Below, one piece after another: positions 36,560 to 45,498 of a stretch of 64,000 nucleotides of DNA (the first letter of the stretch is position 1; each line of letters opens with the position of its first letter). The notes beneath the pieces were generated by a model, which saw only the letters and a program-made list of their open reading frames with translations, was not told the DNA's origin and did no database searches. This DNA comes from CBDDKW01 sp965230425. GTDB taxonomy: Bacteria > Pseudomonadota > Gammaproteobacteria > UBA1113. The DNA lies in contig CBDDKW010000018.1 of NCBI GenBank assembly GCA_965230425.1, positions 1 to 64,000 on the forward strand, written 5' to 3'. The position numbers were made by a program, and so were the translations under genes.

Positions 36560-37597
36560 CTAATCTTTTACCATAGCGGGAGGTGCCTTAAATTCATCGC
36601 CCAATACGATAATAGCCCATATATGCCTTGCTAGTTTATTAGCCAGTGCGACATAACATTTGTGTTTTCCTCTGGTGTTCTTTAACCGCTTGAGCCATCG
36701 ACTTAATTCATCGTGTTTATTATCAATATATTTGACAACAGACCGAGCACCATGAATAAGTAGACCACGTAAAGTGCGATTACCTCGTTTACTAATCCCT
36801 TGTAGCTTGTGAATACCCCCACTGGAGTGTTCCTTCGGCACTAACCCTAAATACGCAGCGCAGTGTCGCCCATTGCTGAAATCACTGGCATTACCCAAGG
36901 TGGCGTAAGCAAAGACTGCAGTAATAGGCCCTACTCCACGTAAGTGCATTAAGCGTCGACAGACCTCATTCTCTTTTGCTATCGCCTTAATTTGCTTTTC
37001 ATAACCGGCTATCTTCTTATCTAAGGTGGGTAATTCTTCGTACAAATCATTCAATAAGCCACGTAACCTATCGGGTAAGCCATTGTTTGTATCCTCTAAT
37101 AACTCGGATAAACGTGATTTCAAGCGTGATAAACCTTTAGGAACAATTTCCCCAAATTCTAGAAGAAATCCGCGTATCATATTGCCTATCTCTGTTCGCC
37201 GCTGTACATAGCTTTCTCTTATCCTATGCAACGTTTGTAACGTTTGCTGCTCTTCGGTTTTAACGGGCACTGTGGGGATACCCTCATGTTGAGCCGCCAT
37301 GGCGATGGCTTTTGCATCATTGGCATCGTTCTTACTGCCTACCACAAACCCTTTGACGTATTGGGGGCTAATCACTTTTACCTGATATCCCAGGGCTCTA
37401 AAGCTCCTTGCCCAGTAATTCGCCCCACCACACGCCTCCATTGCAATGGTGACATCGGCGGATAAATCCTTGATATAACTCATTAATTGATGTCTTTTTA
37501 AGGACTTTTTCAACACACAACTCCCGGATTGGCTGGCTCCATGTAATTCAAAATGATTTTTTGCCAAATCGATACCTAATACGTTAATATTGCCCAT
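36560..37597 (-). CDS. IS110-family DEDD transposase
   Basis: A 345-residue recombinase. The N-terminal RuvC-like DEDD domain has GIDLAKNHFELHG, the Glu in IAMEACGGANYWAR, and NDANDAKAIA. The C-terminal Transposase_20 domain has LRGVGPITA and ISKRGNRTLRGLLIHGA with the conserved Ser region. It is full length and looks functional. Members cut and join DNA under guidance of an element-encoded RNA. Confidence 0.94.
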   Translation of the reverse strand: MGNINVLGIDLAKNHFELHGASQSGSCVLKKSLKRHQLMSYIKDLSADVTIAMEACGGANYWARSFRALGYQVKVISPQYVKGFVVGSKNDANDAKAIAMAAQHEGIPTVPVKTEEQQTLQTLHRIRESYVQRRTEIGNMIRGFLLEFGEIVPKGLSRLKSRLSELLEDTNNGLPDRLRGLLNDLYEELPTLDKKIAGYEKQIKAIAKENEVCRRLMHLRGVGPITAVFAYATLGNASDFSNGRHCAAYLGLVPKEHSSGGIHKLQGISKRGNRTLRGLLIHGARSVVKYIDNKHDELSRWLKRLKNTRGKHKCYVALANKLARHIWAIIVLGDEFKAPPAMVKD

Positions 37598-37707
37598 TGG
37601 ACTCTCCTTTTATTTCAGTGGTTTGAGCTTTCCCATAAAGCTCTTGTAAAGACGAGTATATCGTCTTGTGAACGTGAAGTGAGAGTCCATTACATTGAGC
37701 CTGAGGG

Positions 37708-39037
37708 ATCGGCTCAAATATTAACATAAGAAGCCTCATAACAGTAAGTATTAATCTGTTTAATAGATTGTATAAAGTCGGCTTTATACAATCGCAACCT
37801 CTGTCCATGTTTACATACTGCATCACATGCTAAAGTGATGACAGATAATACATTCCTATGTCGAATAGTATTTGCTTGATAATGCCTACTTTGATTATTT
37901 TTTCGCAAAGCCAAACTAATAAGCCAGCATAACAATGTGGCTATCGCAGCAATCAGTAAAAGCATAGCTAATCTTACTGGATTACGTGTTCCTGAAAATT
38001 TTAGACCAAAACCATATTTAGGATCTTTTATGTCACGAAACTCTTCTTCAATTTCCATTCTTTTCTGATACAATTTAATTACTTTTTGGCCATTACATTG
38101 CTCAGGCGGTAATGATGTAATTATCAAAAAAGGTTCTCGATGGCTTTTAGAGTGTGCTTTACTTACTGCTTGTTGGCAGGACTTCTTGTCATAGGCATTT
38201 AAGCGTTTTCTTCCTTTGATTTTCCCTTTATACAAATACATATGGCTCTCTATCTGCTTGCTTTTAGGAAATAATACCTTGCCTATATATTGGACTTTGG
38301 CATTGGCTTCATTGTATAACTCATAGGTATTCCCCCATGTCTGTGTGCGCGAATCATAAAAATTATTATTATTTCTTACACGTCCTAAATAGTGCCATCC
38401 CATTGATTCAACTTTTTTAAACCAAGGGGTTCTAAATCCTGCATCTGTAATAATTAATGGGCAACAATGTTCAGGAAGCACCGCTTTTAATGTGTCTAAA
38501 AAGCGATTGTGAATATCGTTGTTTTTTTCTTTTACTCGTGGGTGCACTTCTTCATAAATCGTTAGGGAACGACCCTCGGCATTAACACTAGCGCGTAAAC
38601 AATAGTTGTCATGGCTAGAGGTAGTACTCCAATCTACGCTAATCGATGGGTTCATCAAACCAGATAATATGATACGCGCTCTTGCTTTATAAATCTCTGG
38701 AATATGCGCATGAATTTTCTTATTGCCAATCAACCGGTCTAACTTACGAATGCCATTTTTATTTGTACAATCACCCTTCACATGTTTACCTAGTTGACTG
38801 ATATTTAATCGTTTACACCGAATAAGGCTGTCGGCTGCATTGACTAAGGCTATGAGTCTTTTTAAATGGAAATCGGGTAGTGCTTTTCTCAATAATTTCT
38901 GTAACAATACAGGTGCGTGCATGAGTGCCTCCTTAAATCGTTTTTGTGGTGAAAACAGATATTTGATCAGAGTCGCTCATGCATGTCAACAACAATCCCT
39001 TGATTATTAATCGGTTTCTTTGGGATTTTGAGCCGAT
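37708..39037 (-). mobile_element. IS4-family (IS10-like) insertion sequence
   Basis: Terminal inverted repeats ATCGGCTCAAA (37708-37718) and TTTGAGCCGAT (39027-39037) bound 1330 bases, the length of IS10. The left end lies 17 bases beyond the neighbouring IS110-type element. No clear nine-base target duplication is visible, so the junction may have been rearranged. Confidence 0.75.
37714..38922 (-). CDS. IS4-family transposase
   Basis: A 402-residue DDE transposase. SVDWS holds the first Asp, LIITDAGFRTPWF the second, and YQKRMEIEEEFRDIKD is the Y-(2)-R-(3)-E-(6)-K signature of the IS4 family. The frame is intact. The stop codon lies only a few bases inside the left inverted repeat, as in compact IS10-like elements. 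Confidence 0.94.
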   Translation of the reverse strand: MHAPVLLQKLLRKALPDFHLKRLIALVNAADSLIRCKRLNISQLGKHVKGDCTNKNGIRKLDRLIGNKKIHAHIPEIYKARARIILSGLMNPSISVDWSTTSSHDNYCLRASVNAEGRSLTIYEEVHPRVKEKNNDIHNRFLDTLKAVLPEHCCPLIITDAGFRTPWFKKVESMGWHYLGRVRNNNNFYDSRTQTWGNTYELYNEANAKVQYIGKVLFPKSKQIESHMYLYKGKIKGRKRLNAYDKKSCQQAVSKAHSKSHREPFLIITSLPPEQCNGQKVIKLYQKRMEIEEEFRDIKDPKYGFGLKFSGTRNPVRLAMLLLIAAIATLLCWLISLALRKNNQSRHYQANTIRHRNVLSVITLACDAVCKHGQRLRLYKADFIQSIKQINTYCYEASYVNI

Positions 39038-39044
39038 ACGTCAG

Positions 39045-39167
39045 ATCTCGAGCGCAGCGAGAGATCTCCCGCTGATTTAGCTAACCAGAACAAAGCATTG
39101 TTATAAATAGTCAAACCGGAAAGAGATCTCTCGCTGCGGCTTTCAGCCGCGACTCGAGATGACAGCA
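39045..39167 (+). repeat. Dispersed palindromic repeat R1, copy 3
   Basis: CTCGAGCGCAGCGAGAGATC at the left and GAGATCTCTCGCTGCG...GACTCGAGATGAC at the right are inverted versions of one another; TAGTCAAACCGG is shared with copy 1. It lies just outside the IS10-like element. Confidence 0.65.
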
Positions 39168-39244
39168 ATTTTTCTACTTTAGCAACAGCTTAGCTATTTT
39201 TATACCGAGCAACAAGAGATCTCCCAATAATTTAATCACTCATA

Positions 39245-40723
39245 CTACCTAGCATTTGTAGGTGCGCCTTTATATGCTTCAATACCTACTGTAGGGTCTT
39301 CAAAGGCGTCGGGATATTTTGCAGGTTCAACAGGATCTTTGTGTGATATTCCACCTGCATGTAAATTGAAAAAAGACCAAAGATTTGGTGTTGCATCCCG
39401 GTATCCATTGGGATTGACATTCCATCGATGACCAACACTAGAATGCACTTTAACATCACCTAAACTCTCGCCATCTTTATCTGTACGTGCAACCGCATCA
39501 CGCGGCCCTTTGGCAAATACCACACCGGAACCTATTTTAAATAAATCAAACTCGGATAAGTCATTCGGCTTAGTACCCTCAAACCACACTTCTTCAAGCA
39601 ATTTAAAACAGAACTCTGGGTCAGCATCAAGCCCACAGTCTATTGCTTCACGTAACATCCAGAATAAAGCAATATTAGCTATATGGCCCGCATTGCGGAT
39701 CGCCTTCTCCTTATGTCCGCCACCGATATCTGAATGGTCACCTGCAAACCATACTTGTTTAGAACTGCGCTCTTTGTCAGCTGGGTCAAGGTGTCGTTTA
39801 CTAGGATGCCATAAAGTAGGTATAAATGGATGGCGCTTTTCATTTAAAGCAAGGGCATGGCGCGCATGGCGGGTTGATGATGCCAGCTCAGTCGAATGAA
39901 AACGCTCAGCATCAGGGTCTAAACTACTCAACCCTGGAATCTTGCTAATTGCCCCCCAAAAACTGCGTAAACCTACATAATCCGGAATACCCAATGCCCC
40001 GACCGTATCAAAAGCCCCCAGGAAATGAACTTCATTATCTTCGGGTTTGGGGTAACTCGTAGATTCTCTGAAAGACAACAAACGCTGATACTCCTCAGCA
40101 CTTACAGGCTTACGCTTTGCAGGATCGGTATTCAGCGTCGCTGAAATTTTTCTATAAGATTTATAGGACTCTGCTAATGTTGTATCTATGTCTTGCCATG
40201 CTCGATCGCCTGGCTGCAAATATCCCATCGTATCGACCCAACCAGCAAATACTCGCGCTTGGTAAGCTCCGCGACTAAAACCAAGTACATATACATTATC
40301 ACCTGGTTCATAGCCCGTATTTGCTTGGTAGTGTTTTGGGTTACTATCTTCGTATGCATTTTTTTCAGTCGATGTTTTCCCATTAATAACGGCTCGCATC
40401 CCTTTTTCAATTTTACCATCTATATTCTTACCAACGCCTCCTCCACGTAAAATATTACCCCATGAAGTACCGATACCAGGAATATAGTGCACTACAGTAT
40501 TAGAATTACCACGTGTATTTTCACTAACATGATCGTATATTCTATGTATGTTTGTATTACTACCAGGTTTATTCCAAGTTCCATCAAAACATACAACAAT
40601 ATCTTTTTGTGCTGCAGGGGTGCTGGAAAATAAACGCACACCTGCAAATCCTGTTGTATTTGTTTTCACCACGCTTTGTAAAGGAATACGTCCTATACGA
40701 GATACCATATTAAATAAAGGCAT
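39245..40723 (-). CDS. DUF2235 lipase-like protein with presequence-like N-terminus
   Basis: A 492-residue alpha/beta hydrolase of the DUF2235 family, which includes type VI phospholipase effectors (Tle1-like). VVCFDGTWNKPGSNTN (43-58), the nucleophile elbow GFSRGA (Ser150), FLGAFDTVGALG and WFAGDHSDIGGGHKE carry the expected Ser-Asp-His set. Residues 1-40 look like a mitochondrial presequence: no acidic residue, Arg/Lys at 9, 12, 20, 30 and 40, Ser/Thr-rich, and R30-L-F-S-S matching the R-3 processing motif. The catalytic domain starts directly after it. There is no Sec signal. It is flanked by an IS10-like element. Lipase fold is well supported; targeting is inference. Confidence 0.8.
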   Translation of the reverse strand: MPLFNMVSRIGRIPLQSVVKTNTTGFAGVRLFSSTPAAQKDIVVCFDGTWNKPGSNTNIHRIYDHVSENTRGNSNTVVHYIPGIGTSWGNILRGGGVGKNIDGKIEKGMRAVINGKTSTEKNAYEDSNPKHYQANTGYEPGDNVYVLGFSRGAYQARVFAGWVDTMGYLQPGDRAWQDIDTTLAESYKSYRKISATLNTDPAKRKPVSAEEYQRLLSFRESTSYPKPEDNEVHFLGAFDTVGALGIPDYVGLRSFWGAISKIPGLSSLDPDAERFHSTELASSTRHARHALALNEKRHPFIPTLWHPSKRHLDPADKERSSKQVWFAGDHSDIGGGHKEKAIRNAGHIANIALFWMLREAIDCGLDADPEFCFKLLEEVWFEGTKPNDLSEFDLFKIGSGVVFAKGPRDAVARTDKDGESLGDVKVHSSVGHRWNVNPNGYRDATPNLWSFFNLHAGGISHKDPVEPAKYPDAFEDPTVGIEAYKGAPTNAR

Positions 40724-40877
40724 AATTAAACTCCGTTCTCTAAGGTGTTAGTTATTTTATATATTTTACTGCTACGTCACTGTAGCTGACTTTTAATATA
40801 GAAGATTTTTTATAGATTTACCAATAGACAATTATCAGCCACTATTATTTCGAGTGACGCAAGAAAGCTATTGCACG

Positions 40878-42119
40878 TTAATGAACTGCCTTAAACTCAC
40901 AACCACAAAGTACAATGCGTACACGGCGTGCCCATTCGCAGCTAAATCTATTTGCTTCTGCGAAGTATTCCAGGGATAAGGGATGTTTTTGTAAGCGTTG
41001 AGTATCACCTAACTCATAAGCAATCACATCTTGTAATGTACTGCCAAATACACTGTTATTATTCAACAAGGCTTCGGTCATGTGGGTTTCTATATTTAAC
41101 TGTAGCAGTAAATTTTCTAAACGAATGTCTAGCAAGTTCTCTAACACTGAACACCAGCCTAAAGTAAAATGCGCACCACAGTTTAAATCCCCCATGGTAC
41201 GGGCGATCATTTCACACATTTTGGCACGTTTAGCAGCCTCGAATAACATGTCACAAGGACCGATGCAGGACATGGATAAGATCACTAAAGCTAACATATT
41301 TTTTAAATTGTCAGCACCAAAATATTGCTCGGCTTGCTCTAAGGTATAGATTTCTTCAGGTTTAGTAAACAATTCTGAGTTTAATAACTTAAATAATTTA
41401 AACTGCACTACCGGTTCAGCTAACAAAATCGATGTAATTGTTGGCATAATATTATCTGTAGTAATAATAGTATGTAGCATTTCAATGATATTATCTCTGG
41501 TTTGCACGGTATCATCAGCAGAGATGAGCGAGGGACAACTGAGTAAATATCCTTGAAAATAATCAAAACCCAATTGCTTACACCAGCGATACTGGCGCTT
41601 GTTTTCAATTTTTTCTGCAATTAATTTTACTTTATAAGGTTTAAGCAAACGCACTTGTTCAAGTAAGTCATTTTCCTCGAAATCAAGCACATCTACTTTC
41701 ACAAAATCCGCTATTTCTAATAAGGGGCGTAGAGATTCATTATAGACAAAATCATCCAATGAAATTTTAAACCCAGTCTTTGAATAACCTGTTAATGCAT
41801 CCACTAGCGCTTTATCACAATGATTATCCTCTAAGACTTCAATGACGACTTTATCTTGAGGTAAGTCAAGGAAGTCTGGCGACAATAAGGTATTACGAGT
41901 AAAATTGATAAATGCTGGATGACCATCGGCGGCTGCTTCTAGTCCCAACTCATGACCTGCTTGCTGAATCACCGCATGGGTGGCTAAGTCGCCATCAATG
42001 CTATCCCTAGTAGGAAATATAGATTTATTATTTATCAATTGACGATAAAATAATTCATAAAACTTCACCCGCATATGGTTATCGTAAATCGATTGTCTGA
42101 CGAGAGTACTTTCCGGCAT
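40878..42119 (-). CDS. EAL-HDOD signalling protein
   Basis: A 413-residue two-domain protein. The N-terminal EAL domain (1-195) has YELFYR in place of the EAL motif. The other c-di-GMP binding positions are present: VIEVLED, SLDDFVYN, FVKVDVLD, IAEKIENK and FDYFQGYLL. The C-terminal HDOD domain (about 200-400) has LLNSELF and ILSMSCIGPCDMLFEAAKRA. Proteins of this architecture often sense or scaffold rather than cleave c-di-GMP. The gene stands alone, with a short gap on each side. Confidence 0.88.
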   Translation of the reverse strand: MPESTLVRQSIYDNHMRVKFYELFYRQLINNKSIFPTRDSIDGDLATHAVIQQAGHELGLEAAADGHPAFINFTRNTLLSPDFLDLPQDKVVIEVLEDNHCDKALVDALTGYSKTGFKISLDDFVYNESLRPLLEIADFVKVDVLDFEENDLLEQVRLLKPYKVKLIAEKIENKRQYRWCKQLGFDYFQGYLLSCPSLISADDTVQTRDNIIEMLHTIITTDNIMPTITSILLAEPVVQFKLFKLLNSELFTKPEEIYTLEQAEQYFGADNLKNMLALVILSMSCIGPCDMLFEAAKRAKMCEMIARTMGDLNCGAHFTLGWCSVLENLLDIRLENLLLQLNIETHMTEALLNNNSVFGSTLQDVIAYELGDTQRLQKHPLSLEYFAEANRFSCEWARRVRIVLCGCEFKAVH

Positions 42120-42225
42120 AAGCTGTCCTATCTATTCTTATATACTATTATTCCCAAAACACATAACTCTGGGGCTTTTAGCCTTTACATAAAATATGTT
42201 GGGCCATACTCTCTAGGACAGGCAA

Positions 42226-43470
42226 CTAACGAAAAAATTCCCTAATCGGTACCCCTAAATTTTCTGTAAGTTTTTTTTCATTATCTGTTAATAAAACCTT
42301 AAGCTGATGCTCCCAAGGATTAGCATCATGCAAGTCTTTACTAGGCGGGAGTTTCCAGGGTAAACGACGATGAAAATCGCCTAAACTCATGCTGCTTAAA
42401 TCACAGGCTAATACACATTTATTTGCCGATGTACGTCGAATTAAGTTCGCTTTGCATAAGACAGTAATAAGTTCTTCTGCGGGGACTTGGTAATTCACTT
42501 TATCTCGATTCACCAATTCTCGTAGGGATAATGTTCTTGATTCCGCTTGTGCACACCAAAGATAACCAATCCAGCGAAAGGCATGGGTAAAGCCATCTAA
42601 CTGCCTTCCTGGTCGAATACTATGACGGAAAGTCAATGCATAGCTTAACTCTGCCCCAGCAAGAATAATCAACCATGATAAATACACCCATAGCAAGAAA
42701 ATAGGTATGGCGGCTAAAGCACCATAGAGTAATGCATAGGTATTAAAATTCGATATATACGCAGCAAAGCCTACTTTTGCCATACCAAATAATATCGCGG
42801 CGAACACAGCCCCGGTAAAACCATAGCGGATAGGCACATGACAATTGGGCAACGCCACAAATAATAAGGTAAAGGCAATGGTTGTTAGTATAAATGGTAA
42901 AATGCCAAGTAAGGTATTTTGCATAGCATAAGCATTCGCTGCTTCTGCAAACAATGGTAATGACAATAAATACGTACTAATTACCACACTAGCGCCAAGC
43001 AAGATGGGTGATAAGGTTAAAATAGCCCAATATAATAAAAATGCTGACACGCCTTTGCGACGCTTAGGGACACGCCATATAGCATTCAAAGCTTGCTCAA
43101 TGGTAAATAACATTAATACCGCAGTCACGATTAAAAAGACAAAACCCACAGCAGATAATTGAGAGGCTTTGTCCACGAAAGTTAGGACTTGAGTTTGCAC
43201 AATTTGGCTGGCATGGGGCACAAAGTTATCAAAGATAAATCCCTGCACTTGCTGGCCTACGGTTTTAAAGGCTGGGAATGCAGCAAAAATGGAAAAGGCC
43301 ACCACCATCAGAGGCACCATGGCTAATAATGAGGTAAAGGTTAAAGCTGAAGCACGATAAACACAGCCATCTTGCAGAAACCGCTTTAAAAAATAGCAAA
43401 GAAAAAACCAACAGCGATGCAAAAATGCCATAGCGACTCCGTGTTTACGCATTTGATAGTACTTGACCAT
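42226..43470 (-). CDS. YihY/UPF0761 family inner-membrane protein
   Basis: A 414-residue membrane protein with six or more hydrophobic segments. RASALTFTSLLAMVPLMVV, the block AIWRVPKRRKGVSAF and YGALAAIPIFLLWVYLSWLIILAGAELS define the YihY (formerly 'RNase BN/BrkB') family. The last 120 residues form a soluble tail with a winged-helix look. An internal Met at residue 7 (MRKHG) is an alternative start. Function is not firmly known. Confidence 0.88.
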   Translation of the reverse strand: MVKYYQMRKHGVAMAFLHRCWFFLCYFLKRFLQDGCVYRASALTFTSLLAMVPLMVVAFSIFAAFPAFKTVGQQVQGFIFDNFVPHASQIVQTQVLTFVDKASQLSAVGFVFLIVTAVLMLFTIEQALNAIWRVPKRRKGVSAFLLYWAILTLSPILLGASVVISTYLLSLPLFAEAANAYAMQNTLLGILPFILTTIAFTLLFVALPNCHVPIRYGFTGAVFAAILFGMAKVGFAAYISNFNTYALLYGALAAIPIFLLWVYLSWLIILAGAELSYALTFRHSIRPGRQLDGFTHAFRWIGYLWCAQAESRTLSLRELVNRDKVNYQVPAEELITVLCKANLIRRTSANKCVLACDLSSMSLGDFHRRLPWKLPPSKDLHDANPWEHQLKVLLTDNEKKLTENLGVPIREFFR

Positions 43471-43523
43471 CCTAAGGAAAATCCTGATACAATACCCACA
43501 GTATATACTATAAGGAACAAAGC

Positions 43524-43874
43524 ATGAGCAAAATTACCATTTATCATAACCCGCGCTGTTCAAAATCACGTCAATCATTGCAGTTACTCCAAGAGCAAGG
43601 GATAGAACCCACAATTGTTGAATATCTGCAAACACCACCGAGTAAATCCAAACTACAAGCATTATTAACGCTTTTAGACATGGAACCACGTGAGCTTATG
43701 CGCACCAATGAAGCAGAATATAAAGAAAACCATCTCGCAGATACAACGCTCAGCAAAGCTCAACTCATTGACGCCATGATTGCTCATCCCAAACTTATTC
43801 AACGCCCCATCATCGTCAATGGCGATAAAGCTGTCATTGGTCGTCCACCAGAAAACATTTTGGAGATTTTATAA
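43524..43874 (+). CDS. arsC: Glutaredoxin-type arsenate reductase ArsC
   Basis: A 116-residue protein. ITIYHNPRCSKSRQSL carries the catalytic Cys about residue 12; the three arginines that hold arsenate include one in ELMRTNE and IQRPIIVNG. It reduces arsenate with glutathione and glutaredoxin. AGGAAC stands before the start. The stop codon overlaps the ATG of wrbA by one base, so the pair is translationally coupled. Confidence 0.92.
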   Translation: MSKITIYHNPRCSKSRQSLQLLQEQGIEPTIVEYLQTPPSKSKLQALLTLLDMEPRELMRTNEAEYKENHLADTTLSKAQLIDAMIAHPKLIQRPIIVNGDKAVIGRPPENILEIL

Positions 43875-44467
43875 TGGCCTATGTTCTTGTACTTTATTAC
43901 AGCCGTCATGGCTCCACAGAAAAAATGGCTCAATGTGTGGCGCGCGGGATAGAAGAAGTTGCCGACATGGAAGCACGCATTCGTACAGTGCCCTCAGTAT
44001 CCACTACCTGTGAAGCCGTGGATGATGACATTCCCAGTAGCGGTGCACTCTATGCCAGTTTAGATGACTTACAAGATTGTGCTGGCCTAGCACTAGGTAG
44101 CCCTACTCGCTTTGGCAATATGGGCGCAGCCATGAAATATTTTTGGGATAGTACCAGCGGTCTGTGGCTATCCGGTAAACTAGCGGGCAAACCCGCTGGC
44201 GTTTTCACCTCCACAGGAAGTTTACATGGTGGCCAAGAAACAACCTTATTATCCATGATGCTACCCCTGATCCATCACGGCATGGTGATTACGGGGGTAC
44301 CTTATACTGAACCCGCTTTAGTGACCACTCAAGCAGGCGGCACGCCTTACGGGCCTTCGCATGTAGCGGGTGCAGAAAGTAAACTCCCCATCACTGATGA
44401 TGAGAAACAGATCTGTAAAGCACTGGGTAAGCGGATTGCTGAGCTAGCGGTAAAGTTGAAGGGCTAA
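43874..44467 (+). CDS. wrbA: NAD(P)H:quinone oxidoreductase WrbA
   Basis: A 197-residue flavodoxin-like enzyme reducing quinones with two electrons. VLYYSRHGSTEKMA binds FMN phosphate, GSPTRFGNMGAAMKYFWD and FTSTGSLHGGQETT are signature blocks. Coupled to arsC; the same pairing occurs in other gammaproteobacteria. Its stop overlaps the convergent AbiEii gene by four bases. Confidence 0.94.
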   Translation: MAYVLVLYYSRHGSTEKMAQCVARGIEEVADMEARIRTVPSVSTTCEAVDDDIPSSGALYASLDDLQDCAGLALGSPTRFGNMGAAMKYFWDSTSGLWLSGKLAGKPAGVFTSTGSLHGGQETTLLSMMLPLIHHGMVITGVPYTEPALVTTQAGGTPYGPSHVAGAESKLPITDDEKQICKALGKRIAELAVKLKG

Positions 44468-45498
44468 CACAGCCAAGAATTCAGATAATTTTCAGTTTCT
44501 TCTAGCTTTTCAAGTAAAGTAGCAAATTGAGGTGGCTCACCAATGAACATACTCTGCATTAAATTATAGTCATGTATTAAATCGTTAAGTATATTGCTTG
44601 TAGGCAATAATTTAATTGTACCGTAATCTGCTGTTTCATAAAATGCATTTGCACTTTTGAAAAATGCCATATTATGAATAGCCGCCTTCCTTAACAAACC
44701 CGGCTCCTTTTTGAGATCTGCAAAAGTTGCATTATTTGCTAACATCACTACATCATAGTAATGTCTTGACTGTCTGATTGGCAAAACTTTTCCAAGAGGT
44801 GTATGTGCAAATTTATGCAGTATCAACATTTTCTCAATAAAAGTGCGCTCAGGCTTAAGCACTATAGCTTCTGGTAACATTGTATCTAACTGGGGCAATG
44901 CTTTTTGCACATATGATCCTAAGGCAATTTTTTCAACTGGTTGAATATCACCACGACTACCAAATTCAATTAAAATTCTAGGTAAAAGATACTGATTCAA
45001 ACTATCTGAAAAGCAACTAGGATATTCAAAAATAATTTTTTCGTGAGAATCTTCATCTAACTTTATTTGAGACTGCTCTCGTAATATACTGTGAATTCTA
45101 TCTTGTAAATATGGCAATATAGTTTTATTAATAATCTCATAAGTTGCAAGCTGTAAATTCTCAAAGTAGCGTTTTCGTCGTTTGTTCCCTTTTTCCAAAA
45201 TTTGACTATCAGTTTCTATGAAGCCTAAGTCATGACGTACTATTGTAATATCAATGTCTTCTGAAAAACGCTGGATACAATTATATGCTTTAGATAATGA
45301 AGTACCACCTTTAAATATTAAGGTAGGGAAATTGGCCATAGGTGAAAACAACTTTTCTAATATCCAAGACACCCATAAATCCTTCTCCACAATTAAAGGT
45401 TCACTGATAGATAGTTCATAAGCAGTTTTCAGAAATATATTTTTCCTCTCACTATTAGGTAGGCTAACAACTTTATCTAAAGAACTACTATTTATCAT
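44464..45498 (-). CDS. AbiEii-like nucleotidyltransferase toxin (third pair)
   Basis: A 344-residue paralogue of the toxin at 7008-8054. IVEKDLWVSWILEKLF, KGGTSLSK (63-70), RFSEDIDITI (77-86) and RHYYDVVML align block by block, and the C-terminal MFIGEPPQF recalls MFFGEPPDF of the other copy. Metal-binding residues are intact. It overlaps its antitoxin gene by 11 bases. Confidence 0.86.
   Translation of the reverse strand: MINSSSLDKVVSLPNSERKNIFLKTAYELSISEPLIVEKDLWVSWILEKLFSPMANFPTLIFKGGTSLSKAYNCIQRFSEDIDITIVRHDLGFIETDSQILEKGNKRRKRYFENLQLATYEIINKTILPYLQDRIHSILREQSQIKLDEDSHEKIIFEYPSCFSDSLNQYLLPRILIEFGSRGDIQPVEKIALGSYVQKALPQLDTMLPEAIVLKPERTFIEKMLILHKFAHTPLGKVLPIRQSRHYYDVVMLANNATFADLKKEPGLLRKAAIHNMAFFKSANAFYETADYGTIKLLPTSNILNDLIHDYNLMQSMFIGEPPQFATLLEKLEETENYLNSWLC

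Larger units (their letters stand above)
36263..37690 (-). mobile_element. IS110-family (IS1111-type) insertion sequence
   Basis: The element is bounded by ten-base inverted repeats, ATGGACTCTC (36263-36272) and GAGAGTCCAT (37681-37690), giving 1428 bases. Short subterminal repeats, one DEDD transposase gene and a long non-coding stretch after the gene are typical of the IS1111 group. It has inserted in a copy of the R1 palindrome, a target type favoured by this group. Confidence 0.8.
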
